In this document: piece after piece, positions 1 through 8,256 of the stretch
Layout: the number at the start of each line of letters is the position of its first letter
How positions within the stretch are numbered: position 1 is the first letter of the stretch
Virus record (IMG/VR): IMGVR_UViG_3300027752_000070
Span: 1-30,287 of that record
Reading direction: 5' to 3' (one strand)
DNA length: 30,287 nt
Origin: a virus
Made by a program: the position numbers and the translations under genes
The notes under the pieces: model-generated
The model's database searches: none
What the model saw: only the letters and a program-made list of their open reading frames with translations
Told to the model about the DNA's origin: nothing

Positions 1-108
1 TCTAGTGAAGCAATTGCTTTAATAGCAACGCAAGGATACCTTACGGATGCTTTGGACTCTAGTGAAGCAATTGCTTTAATAGCAACGCAAGGTTATCTCA
101 CTGATGCT
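1..108 (+). repeat. 57-base tandem coding repeat, left block
   Basis: One incomplete copy (1-51) and one complete copy (52-108) of a 57-base unit encoding 19 residues. A diverged copy (IDSGEVINLIDSAYVAAR) follows at 109-162 and another (LDSAAILSLIDSDYIGNR) at 313-366. The array continues past the left edge, so the copy number is unknown. Confidence 0.85.
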
Positions 109-1194
109 ATTGATTCAGGCGAAGTAATAAACCTAATTGATTCCGCTTACGTGGCGGCTAGATCAAGTAGTGCTTCAGCAATTACAGTACAAGACGAAGG
201 AAGTTCGTTAACCACCGCAGCTCAAATAATAAATTTTGTTGGTAGTGGGGTAGTTGCTTCTGGAACTGGAACAACTAAAACAATCACTATTGGTGGTGGT
301 AGCAGTGGTGGATTAGATTCTGCTGCGATCTTAAGTTTAATCGATTCGGATTACATAGGGAATAGAGCCACCATAAACTTTACGTTAGGTCAATTTGAAT
401 ATTTGGCTGACAGCGGACAAACGGCATTTACAGGTAATGATGTTGATGGAAATGCATTAGCATACTCAGCCGGTAATATATTGGTTCACTTAAATGGTAT
501 TCTTTTAACTGATTCAGCTGACTATACAGCAACTAATGGAACATCTATTACTTTAATATCTGCTGCTGATAGTGCAGATTTGCTAAGTATTTATAATTTT
601 GGGGCTGAAAGTGTAGTTGATAATTCTACTGGATTGGATTCAGCTGAAACAATTGCTTTAATAGCGACTCAAGGATACTTGACAGATGCATTAGATTCAG
701 CTGAAGCGATTGCTTTAATAGCGACTCAGGGTTACTTGACAGATGCATTGGATTCTAGTGAAGCAATAGCTTTAATAGCAACCCAAGGTTATTTGACAGA
801 TGCATTGGATTCTAGTGAAGCAATAGCTTTAATAGCAACCCAAGGTTATTTGACAGACACAGACGTAGATTACTCTATGATGTTGACGCAACAAGGAACG
901 TTATCCACTACTACAGGAACTGCACGTTGGTATGCACCATATAATATTGCAACCAACTCGATCAAAGCATATGTAGAAACTGCACCTGTTGGCTCTGCAC
1001 TTAGTATAGATATTAAGAAGAATGGAACATCTGCGGCAACCCCATCGATCTCTGACGGAGCAGTATCTGCGACAGAAATTACTTCAGCAGTATCGCTGAC
1101 TGCGGGTGATTATCTAACTGTTGATATCACTGGTGTTGGTTCTTCCACCGCAGGTGAGAATCTAAATATAGTATTCAAGTATAAAAGAACGTAA
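1..1194 (+). CDS. Tail fibre-like virion protein with tandem repeats (5' partial)
   Basis: The reading frame is open to the left edge, so the start lies outside the window; the TTG at 52 is only an in-frame codon. The visible part has a 19-residue repeat (LDSSEAIALIATQGYLTDA and variants) twice at the left edge and four times at 634-861, with two degenerate LIDSxYV-type copies at 109-162 and 313-366. Between the blocks is a domain with LxGQFEYLADSGQTAFTG and NGILLTDSADYTATNGTS, a pattern I associate with fibres of marine T4-like phages. The C-terminus (about residues 270-380 counted from base 52) is a Ser/Thr/Gly-rich beta-type domain ending FKYKRT. It probably forms an extended trimeric fibre used in host recognition. 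The fibre class is fairly secure from the repeats; the exact role is not. Confidence 0.7.
   Translation, partial: SSEAIALIATQGYLTDALDSSEAIALIATQGYLTDAIDSGEVINLIDSAYVAARSSSASAITVQDEGSSLTTAAQIINFVGSGVVASGTGTTKTITIGGGSSGGLDSAAILSLIDSDYIGNRATINFTLGQFEYLADSGQTAFTGNDVDGNALAYSAGNILVHLNGILLTDSADYTATNGTSITLISAADSADLLSIYNFGAESVVDNSTGLDSAETIALIATQGYLTDALDSAEAIALIATQGYLTDALDSSEAIALIATQGYLTDALDSSEAIALIATQGYLTDTDVDYSMMLTQQGTLSTTTGTARWYAPYNIATNSIKAYVETAPVGSALSIDIKKNGTSAATPSISDGAVSATEITSAVSLTAGDYLTVDITGVGSSTAGENLNIVFKYKRT
634..861 (+). repeat. 57-base tandem coding repeat, right block (4 copies)
   Basis: Four in-frame units start at 634, 691, 748 and 805. The last two are almost identical at the base level, while the first two differ mainly by synonymous changes and SA versus SS. 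This fits recent duplication by slippage or recombination. All units stay in frame and the last one grades into a different C-terminal domain. Confidence 0.9.
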
Positions 1195-1208
1195 TTTGGA
1201 GATAATGA

Positions 1209-1421
1209 ATGTATACGTTAAAGTTTGAAAATGGATCACTAAATCTAATATTAAATGGCGATATTGATCAAATAATATTGAAGCAACCTTTTCGTCCGGG
1301 TAATAAAACTGATGAAAAAAGAGCATGGGCAAACAGTGCAGAAGCATTAACGTATTGGAATGATGCCCTTTCGTCAAAATATCCATTGACGTCAAATAAT
1401 ATAACAATAGAGGTGTCATAA
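1209..1421 (+). CDS. Hypothetical 70-aa protein in the fibre cluster
   Basis: A 70-residue protein preceded by TTGGAG at about 1196-1201. Its stop codon overlaps the next start (TAATG at 1419-1423), so it is probably translationally coupled to the 635-aa gene. It has no membrane segment or recognisable catalytic motif. The N-terminal half is short beta-like stretches (YTLKFENGSLNLILNGD) and the C-terminal half contains ANSAEALTYWNDAL. It could be a small virion component or fibre chaperone because of its position, but I do not recognise the family. Confidence 0.65.
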   Translation: MYTLKFENGSLNLILNGDIDQIILKQPFRPGNKTDEKRAWANSAEALTYWNDALSSKYPLTSNNITIEVS

Positions 1422-3328
1422 TGGCGTATATCGCATATGGAAATGCCGCGGCGGCATTTCCGACAGTTTACTCAGATGCAAAGTATCCAAAGGATATTGT
1501 AATCAATGGAATGCTATTTGATATAGACACGTTTACACCAAAGATTGGTTCGCATGTTATGATGTGGACAGGTGATATTTCTGTTGCGAGTAAAGTTTAT
1601 ACGTCCTTGGACGATGATGATGCTTATTACTTTGGATTATGGAATAATGACTCGACCGAGGGTCAATATACTACTACTATGTCACCAAACTATCCCTATG
1701 TACAAAGGGATATTAAAACTGATGGTACTCACTGGAATGTCACGACCCTTACTCAAGTCTATTACTACATCCAAGGTCAAACAGCCATTTGGGGTAGGGA
1801 TTTCCTAGATCATCCTCTCAAGTGCAGTCATTATAATGAAACGACGAGTGAATATATCGATATGTACCCGAATCTAAACTACAGCGGGAGGCATGCTTGC
1901 TATGCAGGTGGTGATGGATGGACTAGATATCAAGATAGAACTTATGATGGCTCTACTGCTAGTTCATTTCTTTGGGACGCAGACACGGATTCTGGAATGT
2001 TATTCACCATGAATGCCTCAAGCGCGTCTATAAACATCCAGCAACTTGCCGTTAGAAATTACTCTTCAAACTCATTGTTGCATACAACCACGACTACTTC
2101 TCTATATGCACCATCAACAACAGATCCTGTATTCATACATCATTTGACTAAATCAAATAATGGTGATCATTTCTTCTTGGGACATATGGGAGGTCTCGGG
2201 GTTGGTTCTGGTGACAACGTTGATCTATTGCGTTATGATAACTCAAGCAATGGAATAACGGTAGAATATAATGATTTTGCCGAACCAGGAGCTGGCACGG
2301 GTATGCCAATGTCCATTCCCTCAAATGTAGTATATCATCAAAAAACTGCTGACGCATCAACCAGTAAAAAAATATGTTATTATTTCGAAATAGACTCTGC
2401 GTCTTTTGGTGCTGCCGGCAATCTGCCGTGGTTTATTGAAATAGATGTAGTAAACAATACAATAACTAATACTCAATGTACAGGTTCGTTTCCAACTTTA
2501 GATGGGGCAGATGATGATTTGTGGACCGGATCGTTTACTGAAGGAGAAGGCCCATATGTATTGTTAGAAAATAGAATTTTAAGTGCATCTCAAGATATTG
2601 ATTCGCAGAAGTATTTGTTTAATTTCATACAATCAAATGGAATTTCACATGCTACTCCCTATGATCATTGCTACATGATGACTAAGATTAGTGCAGCAAA
2701 CCCAACTGTCTTATCAGCAATTGCTTCTTCTACCACATTTGGTGTCTGGGAAGATCTTCTTACTGCTTCAAGCAAAAACACTGCTACAAACGATATTGTA
2801 CCTTGGTGTGTCGCACCACTTAACGTTGAACACACACTGATGATGGTCTACACTAAGTATTCAACACACCTAATAAAGTTTGACACTTCTGCTGAAACCC
2901 TTACAGAAATTTGGATGGACGATGATACTTACTTTAATGAAGTTATGTGGTTACCATCAGGCAAGATTCTTACAGGAAATTACGAAAACAAATTCGGAAA
3001 CGACGCAATTTATGTTATTCATGACGCTCCAAGACCAATTCAAGTGTGGGCTGAAGATTTGATTTATAATGTTGATATCACAACATCAAGTAATTACGTA
3101 ACATACGCAGGTTCTGATGTAACCAATACATTGTCAATTAGTGCGTATGATGGTAATGATGCAAGAGTTGCAACCGATCTTACTTTGCAGATTGTCGGTC
3201 CTGCATTATTTGATAACTCAACTAAAACAAAGTCTGTTACAACGTCAACATCTGCCGGAGTAAGTGAAACAATTACAATTAATGATGATGGCCATGTTGA
3301 AGTTAAGGTAATAGAGATTCAATCATGA
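1421..3328 (+). CDS. Large hypothetical virion protein, probable adhesin
   Basis: A 635-residue protein rich in Asp, Ser, Thr, Asn and aromatic residues, without a signal peptide or membrane segment, as expected for an assembled virion protein. The first 530 or so residues contain many short blocks such as MMWTGDIS, YFGLWNNDS and IWMDDDTYFNEVMWLPSGK that could be blades of a beta-propeller-like fold; that is inference. The last 95 or so residues (from about VWAEDLIYNVDI) look like an Ig-like module (DVTNTLSISAYDGND...DDGHVEVKVIEI). The neighbours are fibre-type genes, and it overlaps the genes on both sides (TAATG and ATGA). I do not recognise the family; receptor binding is the best guess from context. 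Confidence 0.6.
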   Translation: MAYIAYGNAAAAFPTVYSDAKYPKDIVINGMLFDIDTFTPKIGSHVMMWTGDISVASKVYTSLDDDDAYYFGLWNNDSTEGQYTTTMSPNYPYVQRDIKTDGTHWNVTTLTQVYYYIQGQTAIWGRDFLDHPLKCSHYNETTSEYIDMYPNLNYSGRHACYAGGDGWTRYQDRTYDGSTASSFLWDADTDSGMLFTMNASSASINIQQLAVRNYSSNSLLHTTTTTSLYAPSTTDPVFIHHLTKSNNGDHFFLGHMGGLGVGSGDNVDLLRYDNSSNGITVEYNDFAEPGAGTGMPMSIPSNVVYHQKTADASTSKKICYYFEIDSASFGAAGNLPWFIEIDVVNNTITNTQCTGSFPTLDGADDDLWTGSFTEGEGPYVLLENRILSASQDIDSQKYLFNFIQSNGISHATPYDHCYMMTKISAANPTVLSAIASSTTFGVWEDLLTASSKNTATNDIVPWCVAPLNVEHTLMMVYTKYSTHLIKFDTSAETLTEIWMDDDTYFNEVMWLPSGKILTGNYENKFGNDAIYVIHDAPRPIQVWAEDLIYNVDITTSSNYVTYAGSDVTNTLSISAYDGNDARVATDLTLQIVGPALFDNSTKTKSVTTSTSAGVSETITINDDGHVEVKVIEIQS

Positions 3329-3738
3329 GCAGAATCTATAATAATAAACATTATACTAATCATCATGCATATCATGCGCTGAATATCAATGGTGTTCCCC
3401 CGACAGGGCAAAATACTAAAAACGATTCGCATGGTCTTATTGAGGTAGTTCGTAGTCATGCTCTGTCAAGTAATACTCATCTTGCACAAATTATAGTATC
3501 GCCGACTATCCCTGATGGAAAGTTGACAGAACATGAAATTGCAAGATCGGGTAAATATACTTTTTATCATGTGAATACAAGATCAGAACATAATATTAAA
3601 ATTAATGGCAGTTCCACCTACCCAAATGCGAGTTACTTGACTATAAGAACTACTCGATACATTAGGGATACTTACTCTTCAAAACTAGTCACTGCATCTA
3701 GTGGAGGATCGTCAGCAGTTACGCAATATTGGTCTTAA
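3325..3738 (+). CDS. His-rich hypothetical protein, last gene of the fibre cluster
   Basis: A 137-residue protein whose ATG overlaps the previous stop (ATGA at 3325-3328). The N-terminus is rich in His and Asn (NKHYTNHHAYHALNINGV), with a further HEIARSGKYTFYHVNTRSEHNI segment split over the middle. The tail is Ser/Gly-rich and ends in VTQYWS. Closely spaced histidines resemble the metal-binding tips of some phage fibres, but no canonical HxH tandem array is present. Its function is unknown; a small fibre or tip protein is plausible because it ends the cluster before the late promoter of gp13. Confidence 0.6.
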   Translation: MSRIYNNKHYTNHHAYHALNINGVPPTGQNTKNDSHGLIEVVRSHALSSNTHLAQIIVSPTIPDGKLTEHEIARSGKYTFYHVNTRSEHNIKINGSSTYPNASYLTIRTTRYIRDTYSSKLVTASSGGSSAVTQYWS

Positions 3739-3775
3739 CTTTAATGCATAAATTAAAGGTGTATGGTGTTATACG

Positions 3776-3783
3776 TATAAATA
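3776..3783 (+). promoter_or_regulatory. T4-type late promoter for gp13 and downstream genes
   Basis: TATAAATA lies in the only gap between the fibre cluster and the neck genes. This is the T4 late promoter core read by gp55, which is encoded at 19193. The expected RNA start is near 3789, about 29 bases before the gp13 ATG. Confidence 0.75.
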
Positions 3784-3786
3784 GAA

Positions 3787-3806
3787 CTAAGAATTCTTAA
3801 TCTTAG
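3787..3806 (+). other. Inverted repeat at the predicted 5' end of the gp13 mRNA
   Basis: CTAAGA (3787-3792) and TCTTAG (3801-3806) form a 6-bp stem with an 8-base loop. It sits where the late transcript should begin, so it could be a 5'-terminal hairpin. An alternative is the 12-base palindrome TAAGAATTCTTA at 3788-3799. No T-run follows, so it is not a terminator. Confidence 0.4.
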
Positions 3807-3817
3807 GACTACGTAAT

Positions 3818-4570
3818 ATGGCACTTCCGGCGACCAGACAACAGTACATCGATTACTGTCTTCGTAAGCTTGGCGATCCAGTTATTGAAATTAACGTGGA
3901 TGAAGACCAAATACAAGACAGAATCGATGAAGCCTTTTTGTATTACCGTGAATATCACTCAGATGCATCTGTTCGCACATTTTTAAAGCATCTAATTACT
4001 TCTGATGATGTAACAAATGAATATATTACGTTATCAACTGATATTCTCTTTGTATCAAAAGTATTTCCGCTATCAGGTGGGCTAACAGGTCGTGGTATGT
4101 TTGATATAAAATATCAAATGATGCTAAATGATATGTCCAGTATGATTCATTTTGCTGGTGATCTTGCTTATTATGAGCAGATGCAACAGTACTTGTCTTT
4201 ATTAGATATGAAATTAAATGGACAACCCCAAGTACAACACTCACGTCGAGAAAATCGCCTGTATATTCATGGTGATTTTACAGATGGTGATATTAAAGCA
4301 GGTGATTATATTATTGCAGAAGTTTATACGCAATTAAATCCTACTACTAATACATCAATTTGGGCTGACATGTGGCTATTAGAATACGGAACAGCTCTTA
4401 TCAAACAACAATGGGGTCAAAACTTGATTAAGTTTGAAGGGATGCAGTTACCAGGTGGTGTTATTATTAATGGGCGACAGCTTTATGATGATGCAACAGG
4501 AGAAGTTGAAAAGCTACGAGAGAATATTCGTATGGAACATGAAATGCCAGCCGATTTCTTTGTAGGATAA
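3818..4570 (+). CDS. 13: Neck protein gp13
   Basis: A 250-residue neck protein that, with gp14, closes the filled capsid below the portal so that the tail can attach. It begins LPATRQQYIDYCLRKLGDPV followed by a VDEDQIQDRIDEAFLYYREYH segment, the pattern found at the start of gp13 in marine T4-like phages. The C-terminal part includes WLLEYGTALIKQQWGQNLIKF. It is shorter than T4 gp13 (309 residues), as is usual in the marine group. It is preceded by a late promoter and followed 4 bases later by gp14. Identification rests on sequence character and on its position directly before gp14, gp15, gp16 and gp17. Confidence 0.85.
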   Translation: MALPATRQQYIDYCLRKLGDPVIEINVDEDQIQDRIDEAFLYYREYHSDASVRTFLKHLITSDDVTNEYITLSTDILFVSKVFPLSGGLTGRGMFDIKYQMMLNDMSSMIHFAGDLAYYEQMQQYLSLLDMKLNGQPQVQHSRRENRLYIHGDFTDGDIKAGDYIIAEVYTQLNPTTNTSIWADMWLLEYGTALIKQQWGQNLIKFEGMQLPGGVIINGRQLYDDATGEVEKLRENIRMEHEMPADFFVG

Positions 4571-4574
4571 CATT

Positions 4575-5468
4575 ATGGGAATGAACCCCTATTTTAGTCA
4601 AGCGGTTAGGTCAGAACAAGGCCTATACGAAGATATTACGATTGAAGCTTTAGAAATCTATGGCCAGTCAGTCTATTATATTCCAAGAACCCTAGTTAAT
4701 GAAAACACTATTTTTGGTGAAGATATTCCTTCTACATTTAGTAGTGCTCATAAAGTTTCGATGTATATAGAAAACGTTGAGGGATTTGACGGAGAAGGTG
4801 ATCTTTTCACACGCTTTGGTGTAGAAATACGGGATGAAGCCACATTTATTGTAGCAAGACGAAGATGGGAAAGAATGGTCTCTCGGGCTAACACCGCAGT
4901 TACTGTTGATAGGCCTAAAGAAGGCGATCTAATATATTTAGGCATGACTAAAAAATTATTTGAAATTATGCACGTTGAACATGAACAGCCTTTCTACCAA
5001 TTGTCTAATCTTCCTGTTTATAAAATGCGTTGTCAATTATTCGAATACAGTGGCGAAGATTTGGATACAGGCGTCGATGCTATTGATGTCATAGAAAGAA
5101 GTTATGCATATACGTATACGCTTACGCTTACTACAATTAGTTCTCTTACTGATCCAATTACGATTGGTGATACTATTACTCAAACGCTTGATTCAGCCGC
5201 TAATCTCACAATTAGTGGAGAAGTATCTGGGTGGTCAGATTCTGATCAGAAATTAGATGTTATCCATGTTGGTGCTTCTGATGGATTGTATCATACATTC
5301 TCTACCTCAGGTGCAAAACCAATAACTATTGGTGATACTACTGGTTACTATATGACTACTATTATAGAAGATAATAAGCTTTCAGCGACTGAGCAAAATG
5401 ATATATTTGAAGAGTTTACAGATTTCTTAGATTTTACTGAGAATAATCCATTTGGTGATCCGGAGTAA
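4575..5468 (+). CDS. 14: Neck protein gp14
   Basis: A 297-residue partner of gp13 in the neck. The N-terminal two thirds (about residues 1-175) carry the family pattern: MNPYF near the start, YYIPRTLVNENTIFGED, and FTRFGVEIRDEATFIVARRRW. Residues of about 180-265 form an added Thr/Ser/Asp-rich region with two PITIGDT segments and a GWSDSDQKLDVIHVGASDG stretch, which looks like a small beta decoration domain absent from T4 gp14 (256 residues). The conserved-looking end (FEEFTDFLDFTENNPFGDPE) resumes after it. The gene is tightly spaced between gp13 and gp15. The core assignment is secure; the function of the added region is unknown. Confidence 0.85.
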   Translation: MGMNPYFSQAVRSEQGLYEDITIEALEIYGQSVYYIPRTLVNENTIFGEDIPSTFSSAHKVSMYIENVEGFDGEGDLFTRFGVEIRDEATFIVARRRWERMVSRANTAVTVDRPKEGDLIYLGMTKKLFEIMHVEHEQPFYQLSNLPVYKMRCQLFEYSGEDLDTGVDAIDVIERSYAYTYTLTLTTISSLTDPITIGDTITQTLDSAANLTISGEVSGWSDSDQKLDVIHVGASDGLYHTFSTSGAKPITIGDTTGYYMTTIIEDNKLSATEQNDIFEEFTDFLDFTENNPFGDPE

Positions 5469-5470
5469 TT

Positions 5471-6259
5471 ATGTTTGGAAACTACTTCTATCATGAAAAA
5501 ATAAGAAAGTGTGTATCACTTTTTGGTAGATTATTTAATGACATTTACGTTATTCGCAAGAATTCTTCTGGTGGGGGAGTTAGTCAACTTAAAGTACCTC
5601 TATCATATGCCCCAAGGCAGAGGTATTTAGAAAGAATACGTGAAAATGCAGATTTAGTTAACAACACTTCGGTTGCTATTAAACTCCCGCGGATGTCATT
5701 CGAGATAACTAATTTCTCATACGATACATCTCGCCAACTAACAAAGATGTCTACTTTTAATACAGTAGGTACCGCAAATACAAATAGAAAGAAATTTTTC
5801 CCTCCAGTTCCATGGACATTAATGTTTCAATTAAATATTTACGGCAAAAACCAAGATGATGTTTTGCAAGTTGTTGAACAGGTAATACCATATTTTAATC
5901 CGCAGTATACTTTGACTATTAAACCATTCCCTACTGATTACCCGGACTTTAAAGAAGATATACCTATCATTATACAGTCTCTTGGTTTCCAAGATGATTT
6001 TGAAGGCTCGTATGAGCAAAGAAGAACTATTGTATATCAATTAGATTTTGAAATGAAAGTAAGCTTTCATGGCCCAGTTAATACTTCTAATGTTATTAGA
6101 ACAGCTAAGGCTGAGCTATTTAATATGGGTGCTGGTTTTTTAGATTCAGATATATCACTTGAAACACTGACTATAGTAAGTGACCCTACTGATGTTATTG
6201 GATTGGCTGATTCCGATTTTGGATTTACAACTACTATTGATTTTACGGATAGCGCATAA
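5471..6259 (+). CDS. 15: Tail terminator / sheath stabiliser gp15
   Basis: A 262-residue protein equivalent to T4 gp15 (272 residues), which caps the finished tail tube and sheath as a hexamer and binds the neck. It starts FGNYFYHEKIRKCVSLFGRLFNDIYV and has the typical VPLSYAPRQRYLERI and KLPRMSFEI blocks, then a WTLMFQLNIYGKNQDDVLQVVEQVIPYF stretch split by short loops. It starts 2 bases after the gp14 stop and its own stop overlaps the gp16 start (TAATG). A Ser/Asp/Thr-rich tail of about 40 residues is divergent. The start codon is fixed by the close spacing to gp14. Confidence 0.9.
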   Translation: MFGNYFYHEKIRKCVSLFGRLFNDIYVIRKNSSGGGVSQLKVPLSYAPRQRYLERIRENADLVNNTSVAIKLPRMSFEITNFSYDTSRQLTKMSTFNTVGTANTNRKKFFPPVPWTLMFQLNIYGKNQDDVLQVVEQVIPYFNPQYTLTIKPFPTDYPDFKEDIPIIIQSLGFQDDFEGSYEQRRTIVYQLDFEMKVSFHGPVNTSNVIRTAKAELFNMGAGFLDSDISLETLTIVSDPTDVIGLADSDFGFTTTIDFTDSA

Positions 6260-6606
6260 TGAAAGATAAAAATGATAATGTAAAAAGTGATTATGATTAT
6301 TCTCGTGAAACATACTATGACTTAATTGAAAAAGGTCGGGAAGGACTGGAAGATATGATTCATGTTGCACGTGAATCTGAGCATCCTCGAGCATATGAAG
6401 TCCTTGCAGGTATGTTAAAAAACGTAGCAGATATTAGTGATAAGCTTATGGATTTAAATAAGAAGCACTCTGATATAACGGAACCAAAAAATCAACAAAA
6501 ACAAATCGAACATCAACAAAATATATTTGTAGGATCTACAGCCGATTTACAAAAAATGTTACATGCAGAAAGTGAAATAATCGATGTCAAGCCTGATCCA
6601 GAATGA
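6259..6606 (+). CDS. 16: Terminase small subunit gp16
   Basis: A 115-residue small terminase that forms a ring, helps recognise concatemeric phage DNA and stimulates the gp17 motor. The segment DYSRETYYDLIEKGREGLED, followed by MIHVARESEHPRAYEVLAGMLKNVADISDKLM, is the characteristic central coiled-coil part of gp16. It is shorter than T4 gp16 (164 residues), mainly at the N-terminus. Its end overlaps the gp17 start by 23 bases, an arrangement consistent with translational coupling of the two terminase subunits. Confidence 0.9.
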   Translation: MKDKNDNVKSDYDYSRETYYDLIEKGREGLEDMIHVARESEHPRAYEVLAGMLKNVADISDKLMDLNKKHSDITEPKNQQKQIEHQQNIFVGSTADLQKMLHAESEIIDVKPDPE

Positions 6607-8182
6607 ATCCTATTTAGGTAATCCAAATGTTAAACGTGATGGGATTAACCAACAATGGGATCAAAGCCTTGTTAAAGAATATGCAAAATGTATGCAAGAT
6701 TCTGTGTACTTCTGTGAAAACTATGTTAAAGTAATTGCTCTTGACCGTGGATTAGTACCTTTCCATTTATACGATTATCAAAAAAGTATGTTTGGTCATT
6801 TTACTGCAAATCGGTTTAATATTGTTTTAGCATGCCGGCAATCAGGTAAATCAATCTCCGCTTGTGCGTATCTTTTATGGTATGCGCTATTTCATTCAGA
6901 AAAAACAATTGCTATTATGGCAAACAAAGGTGCAACAGCACGTGAAATGCTTGGTCGCATTACTTTGATGTTAGAGAATATTCCATTTTTTCTTCAACCT
7001 GGGTGTAAAGCACTCAATAAAGGATCTATAGAGTTTAGCAATAACTCACGAATTGTTGCTGCAGCTACGTCTGGCTCTTCTATTCGTGGTATGTCTGTTA
7101 ACCTATTGTATCTTGATGAGTTTGCATTTGTTGAAAGAGCTGCGGAATTTTATACTTCAACCTATCCAGTAGTATCGTCAGGTAAAGAAACAAAAATTAT
7201 TATTACCTCAACCGCAAATGGTATTGGTAACATCTTTCATAAAATTTGGGAAGGTGCGCTGCAAGGTATAAATGAGTTTCAATCATTCAGAGTAGATTGG
7301 TGGGACGTTCCGGGTCGCGACCATGATTGGAAGACACAGACTATTGCAAATACGTCTCAGCTGCAGTTTGACCAAGAATTTGGTAATACCTTTTTTGGAA
7401 CTGGTGATACACTCATCAACGCGGAGACCCTGATGGGTCTCCGTGCCCATGATCCTATTCGTACCCTTGAAGCGGGGGACCTTCTCGTCTATAAAGAGAC
7501 GACTAAAAACCACGAATATATCATGACAGTTGATGTAAGTAAAGGAAGAGGTCAGGACTATTCTACTTTTACATTGATCGACATTTCGGTTCGACCCTTT
7601 GAACAGGTCGCCGTGTATCGCAATAACACTATCTCGCCCTTGCTCTTCCCTAACATTATATATAAGTACGCAAAAGTCTACAATGAGGCTTATGTAGTAG
7701 TTGAATCTAATGACCAAGGGACTGTAGTATGTAATGGATTATATTATGAATTCGAATACGAGAACATGCATGTATCATCTGCGATAAAAGCATCAGGCCT
7801 TGGTATTGAAATTACTAGGAAAAGCAAGCGATTGGGATGCTCTTCGATCAAAGATATATTAGAACACAATAAGCTTATAATCCATGACGAAAAAACTATA
7901 TTAGAAATATCTACATTTGAAGCAAGGGGCCAATCGTATGAAGCTGCTTCTGGAAACCATGATGATTTAATGATGAATTTAGTTATGTTTGGGTATTTTG
8001 TATCAACACAGTTCTTTGGTGACATGACTGATATTAATCTTAAACAAATGTTATTTGAGCAAAAAATGCAAGATATAGATGACGATATTGTTCCATTTGG
8101 TATTATTGATGATGGTTTAGATGAATTACCATCATCAAGTGAATTCTCGCCATGGGCAGTTGAATACGACCCAAATTTGTAA
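6584..8182 (+). CDS. 17: Terminase large subunit gp17
   Basis: A 532-residue ATPase-nuclease that pumps DNA into the prohead and cuts the concatemer. The ATPase domain has an adenine-binding Q motif (YDYQK, about 63-67), a Walker A CRQSGKS (84-90) and a Walker B LLYLDEF around 173-179. The RNase H-type nuclease domain has acidic motifs MTVDVSKGRGQDYS (from about 313), VVESNDQG (about 372) and NHDDLMMNL (about 458). T4 gp17 is 610 residues; this one lacks part of the N-terminus. The ATG at 6584 lies inside gp16 without a strong ribosome site, so translation is probably coupled. Long antisense reading frames opposite this gene are shadows. Confidence 0.96.
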   Translation: MSSLIQNESYLGNPNVKRDGINQQWDQSLVKEYAKCMQDSVYFCENYVKVIALDRGLVPFHLYDYQKSMFGHFTANRFNIVLACRQSGKSISACAYLLWYALFHSEKTIAIMANKGATAREMLGRITLMLENIPFFLQPGCKALNKGSIEFSNNSRIVAAATSGSSIRGMSVNLLYLDEFAFVERAAEFYTSTYPVVSSGKETKIIITSTANGIGNIFHKIWEGALQGINEFQSFRVDWWDVPGRDHDWKTQTIANTSQLQFDQEFGNTFFGTGDTLINAETLMGLRAHDPIRTLEAGDLLVYKETTKNHEYIMTVDVSKGRGQDYSTFTLIDISVRPFEQVAVYRNNTISPLLFPNIIYKYAKVYNEAYVVVESNDQGTVVCNGLYYEFEYENMHVSSAIKASGLGIEITRKSKRLGCSSIKDILEHNKLIIHDEKTILEISTFEARGQSYEAASGNHDDLMMNLVMFGYFVSTQFFGDMTDINLKQMLFEQKMQDIDDDIVPFGIIDDGLDELPSSSEFSPWAVEYDPNL

Positions 8183-8185
8183 TTA

Positions 8186-8193
8186 TATAAATA
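8186..8193 (+). promoter_or_regulatory. Late promoter for tail sheath gp18
   Basis: TATAAATA begins 4 bases after the gp17 stop and lies about 64 bases before the gp18 ATG. It matches the T4 late core exactly. The leader that follows contains the 10-base palindrome ATGTTAACAT and an AAAAGGAAG ribosome site just before gp18. Confidence 0.75.
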
Positions 8194-8256
8194 ATAGCTG
8201 ATTGAGATACAACCGTATAATGTTAACATATAATTAGTAACCGAAAAGGAAGAAAA

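Noticed and set aside
634-861. Tandem repeats as a possible CRISPR array
   Set aside because: Units are directly adjacent without spacers and encode an in-frame 19-residue protein repeat.
7283-8229. Long minus-strand reading frames (144 and 161 codons) opposite gp17
   Set aside because: They lie fully antisense to, or mostly within, the conserved terminase gene, lack ribosome sites and have no family resemblance; all real genes here are on the plus strand.
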